From: Poecilobothrus nobilitatus
Lineage: Eukaryota; Arthropoda; Insecta; Diptera; Dolichopodidae
Reading direction: 5' to 3'
Assembly: GCA_947095535.1 (NCBI GenBank)
Contig: OX352773.1
Coordinates: 34,121,398-34,185,397, forward strand
DNA length: 64,000 bases
Part shown: one piece after another, positions 35,226 to 48,493 of the stretch
How positions within the stretch are numbered: the first letter of the stretch is position 1
How the letters are laid out: each line of letters starts with the position of its first letter
The notes under the pieces: model-generated
What the model saw: only the letters and a program-made list of their open reading frames with translations
Database searches by the model: none
Told to the model about the DNA's origin: nothing
Program-made: the position numbers and the translations under genes

Positions 35226-35967
35226 TGCATACGTTCTCTTTCAGGAAAGTAACTTATATACTTAGGGAATAAATTTCATTGCAGTATATGTAATAACGCA
35301 ATCCTATAAATAATAATTTAAATAAAACAATTTTGTTAATAACTATTGAATCATCAAATTATCTAATTACGCAATTTTTTTTTACTGCTCTACTATTATA
35401 ATTAATTAAATAGTTACACTAAGTATTACATTGTATAATTAATTTTTCTTTAAAATTTATTTACAAATGGAATTTATTTCTGTATTAATTTTTAAATTTA
35501 TAATAGGAATTTAATTATGTTCAATTTATTTTTAGTTTTATAAATAGTATTTTTTTTTTTAATTTAATAAAAGGAATTACCACTTTTATTTGTTTATCCA
35601 ATTAAACATTTTGATATTAAAAGGAAAAATGCAATAAAATGGGTATATGTAATTTTTAAAATTATAAAATTTAAAATTTGAAAAAATTAATATAAGAATT
35701 ATAAAAATTTCGATGAAATGACATCGGTCTTTTTTTAAACTGAAATACAGTCCTCATATTGAGTTTTCATTTAAATGCTAAAGTTCGTTATACTTAAAAA
35801 CTATAAAATTAAGCAAATATTTCTTTTTATAATACTACCGAAATTCTTCAGTAAGCAAGTAGTATTGATGATTAAACAATTCGTAATTTTAATTTTGAAC
35901 AAGTCTTACTACTTATAAGAAAATTTAAGAAAATCTTCTGTGAGCTAAAAAAGACTATTGTAATTTT
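35226..35967. other. Gene-free AT-rich stretch
   Basis: No exon or recognised repeat apart from poly(T) and poly(A) runs. Confidence 0.5.
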
Positions 35968-36268
35968 TTTTATTTTATTTATTTTAATGTAAATATATAA
36001 ACTTACCGGGTTCACTACGTATATATAAAAAAAACCGCAATTGATTCGATGATGTAGCGATGTTTCGAAGAAGATTCTTTCTTCATTATCGATAATTTTC
36101 TTCGAAACGTGGCTACATCGTTGAATCAATTGCAGTGTTTTTATATATCGATAATGAAGGAAGAATCTTCTTCAAAACGTCGCTACATCGTCGAATCAAT
36201 TGCTGGGTTTTTATAAATACGTGGTGAACCCGGTAAGTTTATTTATTTACATACATTAAAATAAATAT
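35968..36268. mobile_element. Foldback element (palindromic MITE) with three internal arms
   Basis: The two ends are inverse copies: 'aaacttaccgggttcac' at 35999-36015 and 'gtgaacccggtaagttt' at 36224-36240. The pairing continues outward through a 'taatgta..aaat' region and inward through 'cgta(t)atataaaaa'. Inside, a unit with 'caattgattcgatgatgtag' and 'gaagaagattctt' occurs three times: forward at about 36040-36090, and inverted at about 36092-36138 and 36160-36205. Each unit carries or abuts an 'atcgata' or 'attatcgata' motif. Nothing is coded; a long hairpin RNA or cruciform would form if transcribed or extruded. Confidence 0.85.
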
Positions 36269-38439
36269 ATAAAATAAACAAAATTACAATGAAAAATTCC
36301 CGCGAAAATAACTTAAAAACACAAAAAAACGACTAGATGAAAAATATCGGTAAAATCCAAACAAAAGTTTATTAAGAAGCATACTTATGGATACTATAAT
36401 GGATACGTGTTTTGTGTCGAAATATCCAAATAATTTCAAGTGATAAACTAGTAAAAGGTAATAAGGCCAAAAAAATTTTGAAAAATAATAAAAATAAAAA
36501 AATTTTTTAATTTTTTTTTAACTTTTAACTTAGAATTATTTATTTAAAAATGTGTGTTGGATTTTTTTCCGACACATATCTGTCATTTCAATTAGTACTT
36601 TAAAAAATAAATTTCTTATAATTTGTTCTGTAGTCTAAAAATTAAATATGTTGTCATTAAATATTCTTGTTGAAAAATTTAATCCTTAAATATAACTAAA
36701 CTTTGAATAATATTTCTTAGAAGAGAAATTTTTAATTTTTTTCATTAAAGAACTGTCATAAATCAAAATCCTTTAATTTAGAAAATATTTATTATATAAA
36801 ATAAATTTTAAAGAATAATATTTTGAATTTTTACTTAACAAGAAAATAATAAATTTCAAATTTTTTTACTATCGTAAAAGATTTTCTTTTTTTTTTTAAA
36901 TTGTGATTACCTTCTTCAAATGTTTATAATATGCATTATAAACATGAGATCAAAAACTTGACACTTTTTTATACAGAACATTTTCAATTTTCATGCGGTT
37001 ATAAGCAATAAAAGAAAAAAAACATTTTTTTTTAAAGCTTTTATATGTTTAAAAAGCCATTGTAATAAAGAGTTTTTATATTTTTCAGTTTTCTTTCTAT
37101 ATAATATATATATTTTTTGCCTTTTCAAAATAAATAAAATAAAAACCAAATGTAATTGCAAAATTGCAATATAAAAACAGGCAAAACCTCACGCAATTTA
37201 TTAATGAACACGTATACAATTTCTTAATAATAAAATTTTTAAAATTTTGCTATTCATTTCGTTTCTTCCCTTTGACGGTTTTTATTTAGCAAAATACAAA
37301 AAAAATATATATATATTTAGTTCATTGCTATCAGCCACCATCAACATTGAACTATAATTAGACGGGCTCTTTTCTTTAAAGCAAATAAAGAGAGTGTATA
37401 TAGCGAAGAAAGGAAAAAGTGATTAAGAATGTAAATTTTCTGTTTTTTTTTTTTTTTCTTTTGCTGTAAAATTTTTTAATATTACATTAAATAAAAAAAA
37501 ATTTTTATACGAAATTTTTAAATGCGAAAATTAATTATTATCTAATATTTATCTAAAACTTAAATATATAATTTCTTATTTTCAAAATTTCCTAATAAAG
37601 TTAATGTAATTTAGTAATTTTTTTGTTAGAAAAACCGAAACAAAGTAAACCTAATAAAAAAGTTGATCGTTAGGAAAAGTTCTCAGTAAAGTTTAAGAAT
37701 ATCATTATCATATTTTTCTTTATATCACTCTAAATCTTATATATAAATATCCTTAATCCTATAAATTTTCTTACCCATTCTATACACTATCGTAATTTTT
37801 CTAAATCTCTTTTTTTCAAGAATTCTTTACGTAACATCCTTATTCTATTAGCCGAACTGTACATGGAGTGTGTGGAGGTTCTCTTGGACAAAAAGGAATA
37901 ATTACAAAACAATGAAAAAGTGCCACTCATTTATCATTTCAATAGACGCGTAACCGATAAAATAATAATTAACAGCTTAAACAGAATTAATGAAAGTTTA
38001 AAATTTAGCATGGACATTTCCGGAAGGGTTAAAAATTCTGAAATCATCAAAACACAATTTTGATGGTTTAATTAAATTTTGTAGGATTAGATTAGGACAA
38101 TTTTAGGTTACTTTAGGTTAGAATTGTAGAATTAATTTTAAAAGAAGTAAATAAGGGAAGGATAATTTTTGATATTTTAAATTTTTACATCCATATGTAA
38201 TCTTAATTTTAATTGCGTTATAAAACGTAACATTAACCAGAAATACATTTATGAAAAGCAAAAATTAATTTCAAATAATATTTTAAAGAACTTCAAGTGG
38301 GTAATTAATTTAAATTACAGAAACTGTATTCTATTTTTTGTTTTTAAGTTTTTTTTATGAATCTTGTATTCTAAACATGTATTAAATTAATAATAAAAAC
38401 TGAAAAAAAAAAAAAAAAACTGTACATTAGTATTAGCTC
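36269..38439. other. Mostly gene-free AT-rich stretch
   Basis: No exon is supported. At 37730-37860 there is a C-richer patch ('atccttaatcctataaattt', 'acatccttattctattag') that resembles the first half of the interspersed family copy at 25035-25160, so it is probably a decayed piece of it. The remainder is featureless. Confidence 0.45.
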
Positions 38440-38530
38440 CTCAGCTAAAGCTTGGTTTTAAAAGAGGATGATTTTGGTTGCTTAAAATTTATCATAATCC
38501 AAAAGCATATCATACAATTCTTCTGTAATA
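38440..38530 (+). mobile_element. Interspersed repeat family, degenerate copy 3
   Basis: The order 'aaagcttggttttaaaagag', 'gatgattttggttgcttaaa' parallels 'gaagtttggtttaaaaagg', 'tggtgtttagttggttaaag' of copy 2 at 25190-25232. It is heavily diverged, and its extent is uncertain. Confidence 0.45.
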
Positions 38531-39568
38531 CTTTTGTTAAGTTTTTTAGCTATCACCTTAAAAAAAAGATAGTCTTTCTCAGGGATACTTTATTATATAT
38601 GTACTTATAATATCTCTACTCTTTCTACTGTTTCCATGAACATCTTAATTTTCCATGTTAAATCTTTTTATCGATATAAAAATGTTACAGTGGCCTTCAG
38701 TATAACTTCATGCGTAAGCACTGGGTTGTCTTTTTTTGTAAATACGTACATATTTTATCATTATCAATCTAACAATAAATCAAATGTACATAATTAGTTT
38801 AAATTCTAATAATATTGTCAAAATTATTCTAAAAGCCAAAATTATTATTCTAAAAAATGAAAAATAATCATTTTATCTGAAAGGTACATAGCCATATTTT
38901 GATTAAATCTTTTTATCATTTGAAAAAATTAATGTTAAAATGTTTCTTAGTTTTTTTTTTCATATATTTGTGTATAATAATTTATCATATTTATATGTAA
39001 AATGTAATTTTTATAAAATATATATATATTTTTATATTATATGTCTGTCTACTTTATTTAATAAATTTTGTTAAGCTTCCATTTCTTTTATAACTTCAGA
39101 GTAACTTTACTAAAAACTTTTCTTTTTTTTTTTTTTGTAAATTCTTGACAATGGAAAAAAAATATATTTTATATTTGCGATTATTTCACTTAATTTTTTT
39201 TTTTTTTATTCCTTAGATGTATATATCGTATATACATGAAAATTGTAAGGTATAAAATAATAATTTATACATATGCATATAGAGCAAAATAAATTTAAAA
39301 CAACTTCAAAATTTGAAATATAAAATAGGCTATATATACTTAGTGTTATGTTACCCTAATAAGAGTTTCTTTTTTTACGTTTTTTTCATTTTGTAATTGG
39401 CCGATTCACCTTAATAAAACTCAATGATCCAATTTACTAAAACTAACACACATACTATATTTTAATTACAACCTTAAAAGAATATTTATTGATAAAATAT
39501 TTATAATGTTTGAAATAATGATTTAAAAGGTCATAATTGAAAAATGTTACTTTTAAATTCAAGTCTTA

Positions 39569-39609
<41 letters not shown>

Positions 39610-40847
39610 GAATACGCATTTTTATATATATTCTCTAAAATAAAACCAAAAACATGGAAAAACTAAAGTACAAAATAGTAAAATTCCCTTTTCAAGGTTA
39701 AATGTTAAATTTTTTAACATAATTTCTTTGTTTAGAAGAACAAAATAAAAGCGTGACCAGACATACTTATAATATACATTAAAAAATGGTAAAACTAACG
39801 TCTATTTGATTTTCAGTTTTCAGTTTTATAATTTCTTATTAAAAGAAAAAAAAAAACTAACAAAACTTTTAAAGCATAAAAAACCTAGTCATCATAATTA
39901 AATACCCAAAAAACGGCTGTCCTTAATATTAAATATATATTTTAGAGGAAAACAAAAACACAATTTATAAAATACAAAATTAACATTGGAAATTAAATAT
40001 ATATGTGGTTATTCATATAAATATATATAATATGTGATTATCCCAACTAATTTAAAGTTCTTTCATTTTATAGGCAACTCATTGAATCAATTAATTTGTT
40101 AATAAAGTGAACGATTAAGAGTAAAAATATCTACAAAATAATTCTTGTCATTTAAATTTGTGCAATTTAAAAGAAATTTTTTACAAATTTATACTTTGAA
40201 AGTAAAGTTGGAAAATATGTATTCTAAATCTAAAATATGTAAGATCTAAATTAAGAATTGACGAAAACCAAAACCATGTTTAGCATTAAATTTTTTTTTT
40301 TTTTCAATTTTCTTTAAGAAAAAAGACCGATCAATAAATAAACCAGAATTCTTAATACATAATATAAAGCTTCTAAGGAGTTTTTTAACAGCACACTAAC
40401 ACATTATACACACAATATTTTGTTTTTTTATTTTTTTCATAGAAAACTTAAGAAACATCACAAACGTATTTATTGTTTTATCACATAAATATTTAAAAAT
40501 TTTTAGTTGAAAAGATTGAAAAGGTAAACATTAATTTTAAAAGGATTTTAAATTTTAAGGTGGTCCACAAATTAAATGTTTCACCGTATAGTTTAAAAAA
40601 AATAATTGTAAGGATTTAAATGTACTACAAGTATATTAACTGATCTTATTATAGGATTAATTGAAAATTTTTCATATAAAAGAAAATTAAAATTAATATA
40701 AAATTTTATCAAAGTAATCTTGTAAAATTGTCTTTAGGTTTTTTATGAACGAATGAAATGTTAAAAAAACAATGTGGAATTAAAATGTTTTCTTTAAAAT
40801 TTTAGCTACTTTTATATTTTATTATTACTATTTTTTTCCTAAAGAAG
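38531..40847. other. Gene-free AT-rich stretch
   Basis: No supported exon. It contains the (AT)n tract at 39572-39602. Confidence 0.5.
39572..39602. repeat. (AT)n microsatellite
   Basis: About 15 AT units, followed by TATG-type units. Confidence 0.95.
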
Positions 40848-41150
40848 GTAAGAATCTTCCAAAGACAAAAAATACCCCCTTGATAGTATCAGATTCTTAA
40901 ATGAAACCCATAACTGCTAACGCAGTATATTGAGTAAAGAGTAGGGATGGGACAAGTATCCGTAAACATTGATTTAGAGAGTGGAATTGTAAGGGAACTG
41001 ATCCGCCTATTATTATTACTGATGATGATATCAGTGATGACAACCATCAACGGTTACAACATGCAGTAGTATATATAACAATTTCCTGCATGTGGTAATA
41101 ATTGAAGGCAACCCCACTGTCACTATAGCAGCTATTATTATTAGTATATA
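40848..41150 (+). mobile_element. Interspersed repeat family copy 4
   Basis: This copy is the inverse of 3180-3520. Shared blocks in order are 'gatagtatcagatt', 'ctgctaacgcagtatatt', 'gagagtgg.aytgtaagrgaa', 'atccgcctattattatta', 'atgcagtagtatat' and 'gcagctattattatt'. The right end is an ATT trinucleotide run, as in the other copy. It is less AT-rich than its surroundings and non-coding. Confidence 0.7.
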
Positions 41151-42230
41151 TATGTAATAATTAGGTTTTGTATTCTAATTTTAATATTCTAATATTTTTG
41201 GAAAAACTAGTTAGTTCTTTTATGATCCCATTTGCATTGTATTTATTTTATTTATCTATTTTTTTTGTGAAACCCTGTAATTTTAAAATCCCTCTATATA
41301 ATTTTTTTTACATGAATCCATCCAGAATTACACCATAAATAAAATTATTAAAACCCTGATTCTATGCTCTATTCAAAAGTAAAACCTCCTAAATATTTCT
41401 AATTATTTATTTTTTTTTCGAACATAGAAATTCAACATTATTTATTTCAACCATATTTCTTTTTTTTGTCGACCGCATAGAGAAAATTTAACTTTTATAT
41501 ATATACATATTTGATATTTTATTTCAACATTTTTTTTTTTTTTGAACCACTCTAATTTTTATTGAATATATTTTTTTTTTTTAAATGTATCTAACAAATT
41601 GCTATTTATTCATTTTTCTTTCAGTATTTTCTGTTTATTTTTAAATCACAAGGCATAAAAAGTAAAGGTTCACCTCAACAAAATATTAAATCATTTAGAG
41701 AAGGAGAAATTTACAGTCTAGAATAGACAAAAAAAAAACATAATATAACAATAGCAAAAAATTATAAAAGCAAAAATTTATAAAAAAAAAAAATTAAGTT
41801 AAGATTTATATACAAAACATTTATAAAAAAAAAAAAATTAAAGTGCGCTTAGTTAATAAAATATTTTTTTTTAATTTTTATTTTTTTAAATAAAAAATTT
41901 GTTAAAAAAAAAATTAAATTAAAATTAAATTAATCAAATATTAAAAAAAGAAATAAAAATATATGTAATATTGTTAAAATTAAAGAAAAAGGCCTAAAAC
42001 CATAAATACATAAAATAAATAAATAAAATTTCATTCTCAATATATAAAAAAAAAACTGCAATACATAAAAAAAACTCAATTATAAAATCAATCAGAAATC
42101 ATAAAAACTAAAAAGAATTGCTTCATTATTGACATTTAAAACAATCTTGCGACTTAAAAGAATTTAAATTTTATTCTTTTAATTCTTTATATTTTTACCG
42201 ATTTTTTTTTTTTGTCTTCTTATATAAACA
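41151..42230. other. AT-rich stretch upstream of the exon at 42231
   Basis: No coding frame. A pyrimidine tract ending in 'tttctttcag' at 41616-41625 could be a 3' splice site beginning a 5' UTR exon that runs into the ATG at 42231. It is otherwise homopolymer-rich. Confidence 0.4.
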
Positions 42231-42436
42231 ATGGCAATCTCAACAAGTTTTGCTACTTCCGATAATATTGAATTAACACCAATTAATAAATCAATTAAGA
42301 CTGGTTTAAATTTAACACCGAAAATGAAAAGAGCCGCTAATACAAAAAAATTACAATTTACAACACCAGAATATAGTGCAATTTCCGTAATACCATCAAG
42401 TGGTATGAATAGAATGGTTGCACCGAATCGCAGAAG
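42231..42436 (+). CDS. First coding exon of an unidentified gene
   Basis: An ATG in a good insect start context ('aaacaatgg') opens a frame of 68 complete codons. It ends at a strong donor (AG|GTAAGTGA, GT at 42437-42438), two bases into a codon. The exon is visibly less AT-rich than both flanks and uses a balanced amino-acid set. The encoded stretch looks disordered, with three Thr-Pro sites (L-T-P-I, L-T-P-K, T-T-P-E) that could be targets of proline-directed kinases. It has a basic cluster K-M-K-R-A-A-N-T-K-K (about residues 31-40) that could serve in nuclear import, and ends in P-N-R-R-R. I do not recognise the protein. No convincing second exon was found to the right, so the first intron is long. 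Function is unknown. Confidence 0.6.
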
Positions 42437-43935
42437 GTAAGTGAGAAATAATTTTTTTTATATTTTTTCATCTTAAAACATACTTATATACATATACTTT
42501 ATATTGTTTACATTAAGATCTTTTTTAACACTAAAAAAGTATTTATATTATATTCAATGAAGATTATTTTTACATCCAACGCATGCCAAATTTTTTTTTT
42601 TTTATTCTAAAAAAATATTTTTTTTAACATCAAGAAGTTTTTTTCAGTAAATTTTTAAATTTTTGACACTATTAAAATTTTCTTTGAAAGTATAATATTG
42701 ACTGTTACTATAGAGTGTATATAGTAGTTCGCTTCGTTAAACTCTATTAAAAGAACCATTCATTTTGCGCATTTTGTAAACTTTCATCAAAATTTTCACA
42801 GTTTTAAAGTAAAATTAAAATAAATCCTTAGTTTTTTTCTTTGTTCTCATTAAAAACGATTTATTTACAGTTATAAAAAAAAAATTACGATCTACGTCTT
42901 AAAACTAATCTCCTATTATTAATCAACGGATAAATATACTTCATTTTAAATTCTAATCAGTTTTTCTTATAAAAAAAAATTACTACACTAAATACAATAC
43001 GTACTCTGAAAAACAAAAAAAACCTCTATATTATTTTATACATGCATTAAATTATCATTTGTTTAATTCACGAATAATTCATTTATTTTCTTTTACGAAT
43101 AAAAATAAAACTTTTTGAAATGTTTATATGTATACCACCTATACAGTATGAAGAAAAGTATGAACAAAAAGTAAAACAAAAAGAAAAAAATTAAAAACAT
43201 CAATTCTAAAGATAATTAGTATTTTATTTTTGGAAGACTCATTCATTACTGATTATACCACAATAAATAATTTTCATTCGAAGGTGTGCTTTTGAATCCT
43301 ATCTTTGTATTTTTCAGTATTTTTGTTTTTATTATTTTTTTATAAAATTGGCAAAACCAAAAAAAAAAAAAAAAAATCAAATATTTCCATTTGTTTTTTA
43401 TTATTATTAATTAGTTGTTTTTCCGGGTAAAAATCTTTATATAATATATTATGTATAGTACATAAAAATATATTTTTTATCTTACTACATTACTTACTTG
43501 TCTTATTAATCAACGGAGTATGAGTTAAAATCCTGCACAGGTAGCAAGTTTTTTTTTCAGAAGCAAAATGACTGAGAAAGTAATTATTCAACAAACTCCC
43601 CTTTACACCATTGTTAGTCTAAATAATAGATACATAATATTTAGATATTGAGAATTCCATATTAGTGATTGGGACATTTAAAAAAATTTAGAAATTTTCT
43701 TTTATCAATTTAGCCTAGGTATCATTAACTCTATTCTGCAAATATTTGCATATTTAAAACCCTTTTATAGTGCAATATTTCACTAATATTTCGGTATTTT
43801 ACTAACAAAAACTTAAATGAGAAAAGTAACTGCTGCTGTTAGTCATCGGGATCGTACACTTTTGTTAGTTTTATAATTTTCAATATTATACTATTTTCTG
43901 CGAATTCCTTTACAGTAGTAAAAAAAAGAAAATAT
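42437..43935. other. Gene-free stretch, probably intron 1 of the gene starting at 42231
   Basis: It begins with the donor GTAAGTGA. A T-rich tract with AG at 43560 is followed by a short open stretch (to 43650). No donor ends that frame, so it was not accepted as an exon. Confidence 0.45.
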
Positions 43936-44004
43936 TGACATATATGCAATATAAATGCATATCAATAGACATATATGCATTTACATTGCATATATGTCTA
44001 TTGA
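43936..44004. repeat. Strong hairpin with two competing stems
   Basis: The arm 43962-43979 ('tcaatagacatatatgca') is perfectly inverted at 43987-44004, leaving a 7-base loop: an 18-bp stem. A second, longer pairing uses 43937-43962 and 43973-43998 and matches in 25 of 26 positions. The two foldings share the right-hand arm and exclude each other. The unit 'gacatatatgca' therefore occurs three times, two direct and one inverted. Flanking text 'gttagtcatcgggat' (43838-43852) and 'gttagtcatcaggac' (44077-44091) forms a direct repeat around the structure. Confidence 0.8.
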
Positions 44005-47000
44005 TAAAACATGGACTAAAATCTAATTATAGGTTTTATATTACTACTTATAAAAATTACAAGAAAGTAGAATGCGTTAGTCATCAGGACAATCGGGCAT
44101 TTTAATAAAAAAAATTCCGTCTATGAATATAATTTAAATTTAATTTTTTTTTTTTCTTAAATTTTATTTTTTTTTTATATGTTGACAAGTTATCTGAAAC
44201 GAAATATAGACAGTATTGTTTGTTTACCTAAAAGTATGCAGCAAATAAAATTTAAAATTTAATGTTCTAAGAAATTATTTATTCTTAACTTCATTCTTTT
44301 CTACTATAACCGCCAAATTGACAGATAATATATAACGGAAATCTGTATATAAAAGCAATCTGTAATTAAATAAAACTATAAACCAAAAATTTGCCTAAAA
44401 TAATTTTAACTAAAACTAATTAACTAACTAAATTAAACTAACTAAAATTTAACTAAATTTTAACTAAAAGGTTCATTCTTTTAGAAAGATACGTAAAGTA
44501 AATGAAAATTCCTTAAAAAAAAAAAATTAATAAATTTTGATATCAAGGTTGACACATTTTTTTTTTCTTCTTCTAATAAAAAACAGTGTAATAAAATGTT
44601 AAAAGAGGTGTAATGTAACTTCTTAAAGTAAGGTACAATAAATAAAATAAAAATGAACTACATACTATTATAATAAAGGAAAAATGTATATACGTATAGT
44701 GTACGTAAATGTATATACATATTTTGTTTAAATTTGCGTGTTACGGACATTTCATTATTTTGCAAGACAGTTTCAAAATAAAAGTAAATTTAATTTGTTA
44801 TATATATACATATTATACATATGTGTATTAGTCTAATACTTGTATACATGTTACTTAAATATTATAAGGTATGAGATTTTAAGGACAACTGTTATACATT
44901 TTGTTTTGATGTTATATAAACTTGCAAAAAATATTACACTACGTGTAGGTATTTTTTTTTTTTTCAAAAAAAATTAAAAAAAAAAAAATCTTTTATAATC
45001 TTACCTTTATATATATATATGTATATAAAGTTATTTACATTCACAAATAATATTATGCACATAACAAACAAATGTGATGATTTTTTTATTATATTATATT
45101 TCATATTCACCATAAAATATGGAATACATACCTATTATGTATATAATGGGTGTTATAGTTAAGGTGTAAATATAAATAATAAACCAGAATATAAATATAA
45201 TAAGAATAACAAATGTATTAAAAGTATAAAATATTAAATATCCATCTTAAAAACAATTCATTCATCATATTTTCATGAAAGCTTTATGAATTTTTAAAAT
45301 TTTTTCTTTTAATTTTATATACATATGTGTTATACATGTATGTTTTTTCCAAAATGAAATGATAAATTAATTAAAAAGAGATAATTTAAATATAGAAATA
45401 ACAATAAATTTAAAATAAAATTATAAAAATGAAAAAGAAAAACGACATTAAAATAATTGAAAATAAAATTTATTATATTATTAACCTTTATGATTACAAT
45501 CGAATAGAATATACTTTGGTGTATTTACTAAGATAATTTTAATTAAAAATAATTTCGACCAACTGAAAATGATTCCAAAAATTTGACATATTAATAATTA
45601 TTCATGAAAATAAATAATAGGGGTCTTCACTTAAAAGTGCAAACTAGTCTTGCATCGGAGGAGTGGAGGATTTGAGGCAATTTTTGACAGAAATTACTGT
45701 TGTTTTATGTATAAAAAATATAATAAAATATTTTTCCGAGACTAAAATATCCTCTACTTTTTACCCTATTGCATATTTTATTTGCTCTAGGAAATTAACT
45801 CGAGAAAATTTTTTTGAAGTTTATTATTTAATTTGTTTTTTCGTTTTTAGAATTTATTTACGGTTTACAATTAATTTGAAGTTCGATTTTGTAACTTATT
45901 GGCAGTGCATCAAATAAAAATAGCCCATTCGACTAAATAATCTATAAAAATGCTTTTAAAACTTTTTTTGGTATTTTTTATATTTAAAAATAATTTATTT
46001 TCCAAAAATGAAAACTGAAAACTTATATTTTTTTTTTTAAAATGAAAACTAAATATTTATTCAGATAGGTATCAAATAAACTAACATTTTTTAAAAATAC
46101 CAATCAATATTTCTGGCAAGATACCAGTAAACATTTCTCTAGTCTAAACCAATTAACATTTCTGTCATCTGTAATTTTTTACTTTGCATATTATATTTTG
46201 CATTGCGTCGTTCAAGTAAAGTAAAATTTTTTTCCTTCGATGCACTTTTACGTGAAGTATCCTAATATAAAATATGTTATATTTTACCAAATTCAAATAT
46301 ACAAATCAATCATAAAAAAAAATAAAAGGTCGACTCTTAAACGATTTAAAGAATACTAAACATGAAGGAAACTAAAGCCTATTGTTTTATTTAAATTATA
46401 AAATTTAAAAAATAAGGGCACTATATGGATCCTGAATAGTGTTTAACACTAGAACTAGCATAATAAGGTAGTATGGTAATAATGAAGATAAAAAATATAA
46501 AAATAATAAAAAAAAAACTAAATAGAACCACTATTAAATGGGTTTTACACATTTTTAATAAATAAGTTAATTTATTTATTAAGAATTGATATACATATAC
46601 ATGATTATCCACCAACAGTTTCATCTTTAAAAAATACTCAGCAATTTTAATTTAGGAGTGGTAAGAGTTGTTAGAGGAGTGGTTACCATAAAAAATGATA
46701 AGCAGTTTTATTTTAGGAGTTTGATTCTTTTTATTTTCTTATATTTAGCATAAAAATCTAAAATTAAATATGTCAGATCCTGTAAATCTAATGCTATAAG
46801 TATTTTATACTATTAATTATTTAAATTTTAATCATATAATATTATTTTAATTGATTATATTAAATACATGATAACATAAATCCATATATTCAATTTGTGG
46901 ATATAATGTGTTTTTTAATTGTAGTCATTATGATGATTAATTGCTTTTATATAAATTTTTTACTTTGTTTTTCTTTTTTTATTAATATTATTATTAGAAG

Positions 47001-48493
47001 GTTTCAAAAGTAAAATGAAAAGAATAATAAGAGGATTCCATTAATTCCATAGAGTTATTAAAATCTTAATGCATTTTTAATTCCGTATTATATATAATTT
47101 TATACATAACAAATTATTACATAGTAATTACATAAAATTAAATAAAAGATTTTTAAAATATTTCTATATTTTATGACAATCATTCTATTTTATACAGATC
47201 TTAATATGTGATCTTTAAAAATTAGACGAAAAAAATAAATAAATTTTTTTAAATGAGTGAATGGTATATGGTATAAAATCAAAAATTATTAATTAATTTT
47301 TTTATTATCTATTTCTTCGGAAATAAAATTTCTGCCTACACTTAAAAAAAACATTTTTTTTTTATTTGTGATTTTATTTTACACGTACTTAAATTTTTAT
47401 ATAATTTTAAATAAAATTAAAAGATATTTTCATATTTTTTTTTTATGGAGTGTTAACAATGTAATAAATTTTATTTATTTATGATGATGCAAAAAATCTC
47501 AAGATATAGATAGTATAGATATCTAAAATATTAACGTGAAATTAAAGAACATATTTTTATTTTTTTAATTTTATTATTATAAGTTTTTATATAAGGTTGA
47601 TATTTCATGCAGAATGCATTCTATATAAATAAAATGTTTTAATGTAGAAAACATTTTAAAATAAATAAATTATCTATATATATATACAATAAAACAGATG
47701 TAAAACAGATTTAAAAGAATTATTTTAAATGAACTAGATTTATTTATTACATACCTATATGAACTAATTTCAAACAAATTAATTTAAGTTTATATTACAT
47801 ATATATAGATTATAATAAAACTTTTATTTATAATTATATATATCTGATCATATCTGATCAATTAATTCCTAACATCACAATTTGTACACTTCGTGAAGTC
47901 ATTTCAAACCTAATATTATTTCGTTATATAAATTTCTAATTTTTTTTATTTTATTTTAAATTTTTTTTTTTTTTAAATATTCTATTTTTTTTTTTTAGTT
48001 CTAGATTTTTATTTCAAAATTTTTTTTTTTTATTTTCAAAATAATTGATTAGATCTTTCATGTTTTTATGTTTCGGTTTTTCGTTTAATTGAACAGATCC
48101 TTATTTCGTTTTCAAGAAATTGTAAAGATTAATTTTTTTGGTAAACAAAAAAAAAATATTGTATACAAAATTAAACTTTCAATCTGTTTTTAATCAAAAT
48201 ATTAATCAAAAATATTTAATAGTACGTTCACAAACATTTCGAGAATTAAAGTGAATTTCGAAAATTAGATGTGTACATTTCCCATACATTTTTCAAAGAT
48301 ATTTCTGTCAAATAAAATCTAAATTGGTGCTGGATTTTCTCAAAATCACTTCGAAGTTAAATTCCTGCAATTTGAAATTTTGTATTGATTATTTAAATTT
48401 TTTCATAACCCTTTTTTTTTTTTATAAAGGGTAAAAACTATTGTAGAAACTTGACATTTGAGTTGATTTTGTACTAAATAATATACTTAATGT
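44005..48493. other. Gene-free AT-rich stretch
   Basis: No exon supported. A 35-45 base near-duplicate ('agcaattttaatttaggagt' near 46640-46659 and 'agcagttttattttaggagt' near 46701-46720) is the only local structure noted, besides homopolymers. It may be intron of the gene starting at 42231. Confidence 0.45.

Noticed and set aside
35872..36129. Minus-strand 85-codon frame across the foldback element
   Set aside because: The frame runs through the palindrome and has no protein-like features. The inverted repeats explain the sequence better.
43561..43650. Possible exon after the T-rich AG at 43560 joined to the exon at 42231-42436
   Set aside because: The phase would fit, but the frame ends in a stop without a donor or a family match, and the sequence does not differ from intron DNA.
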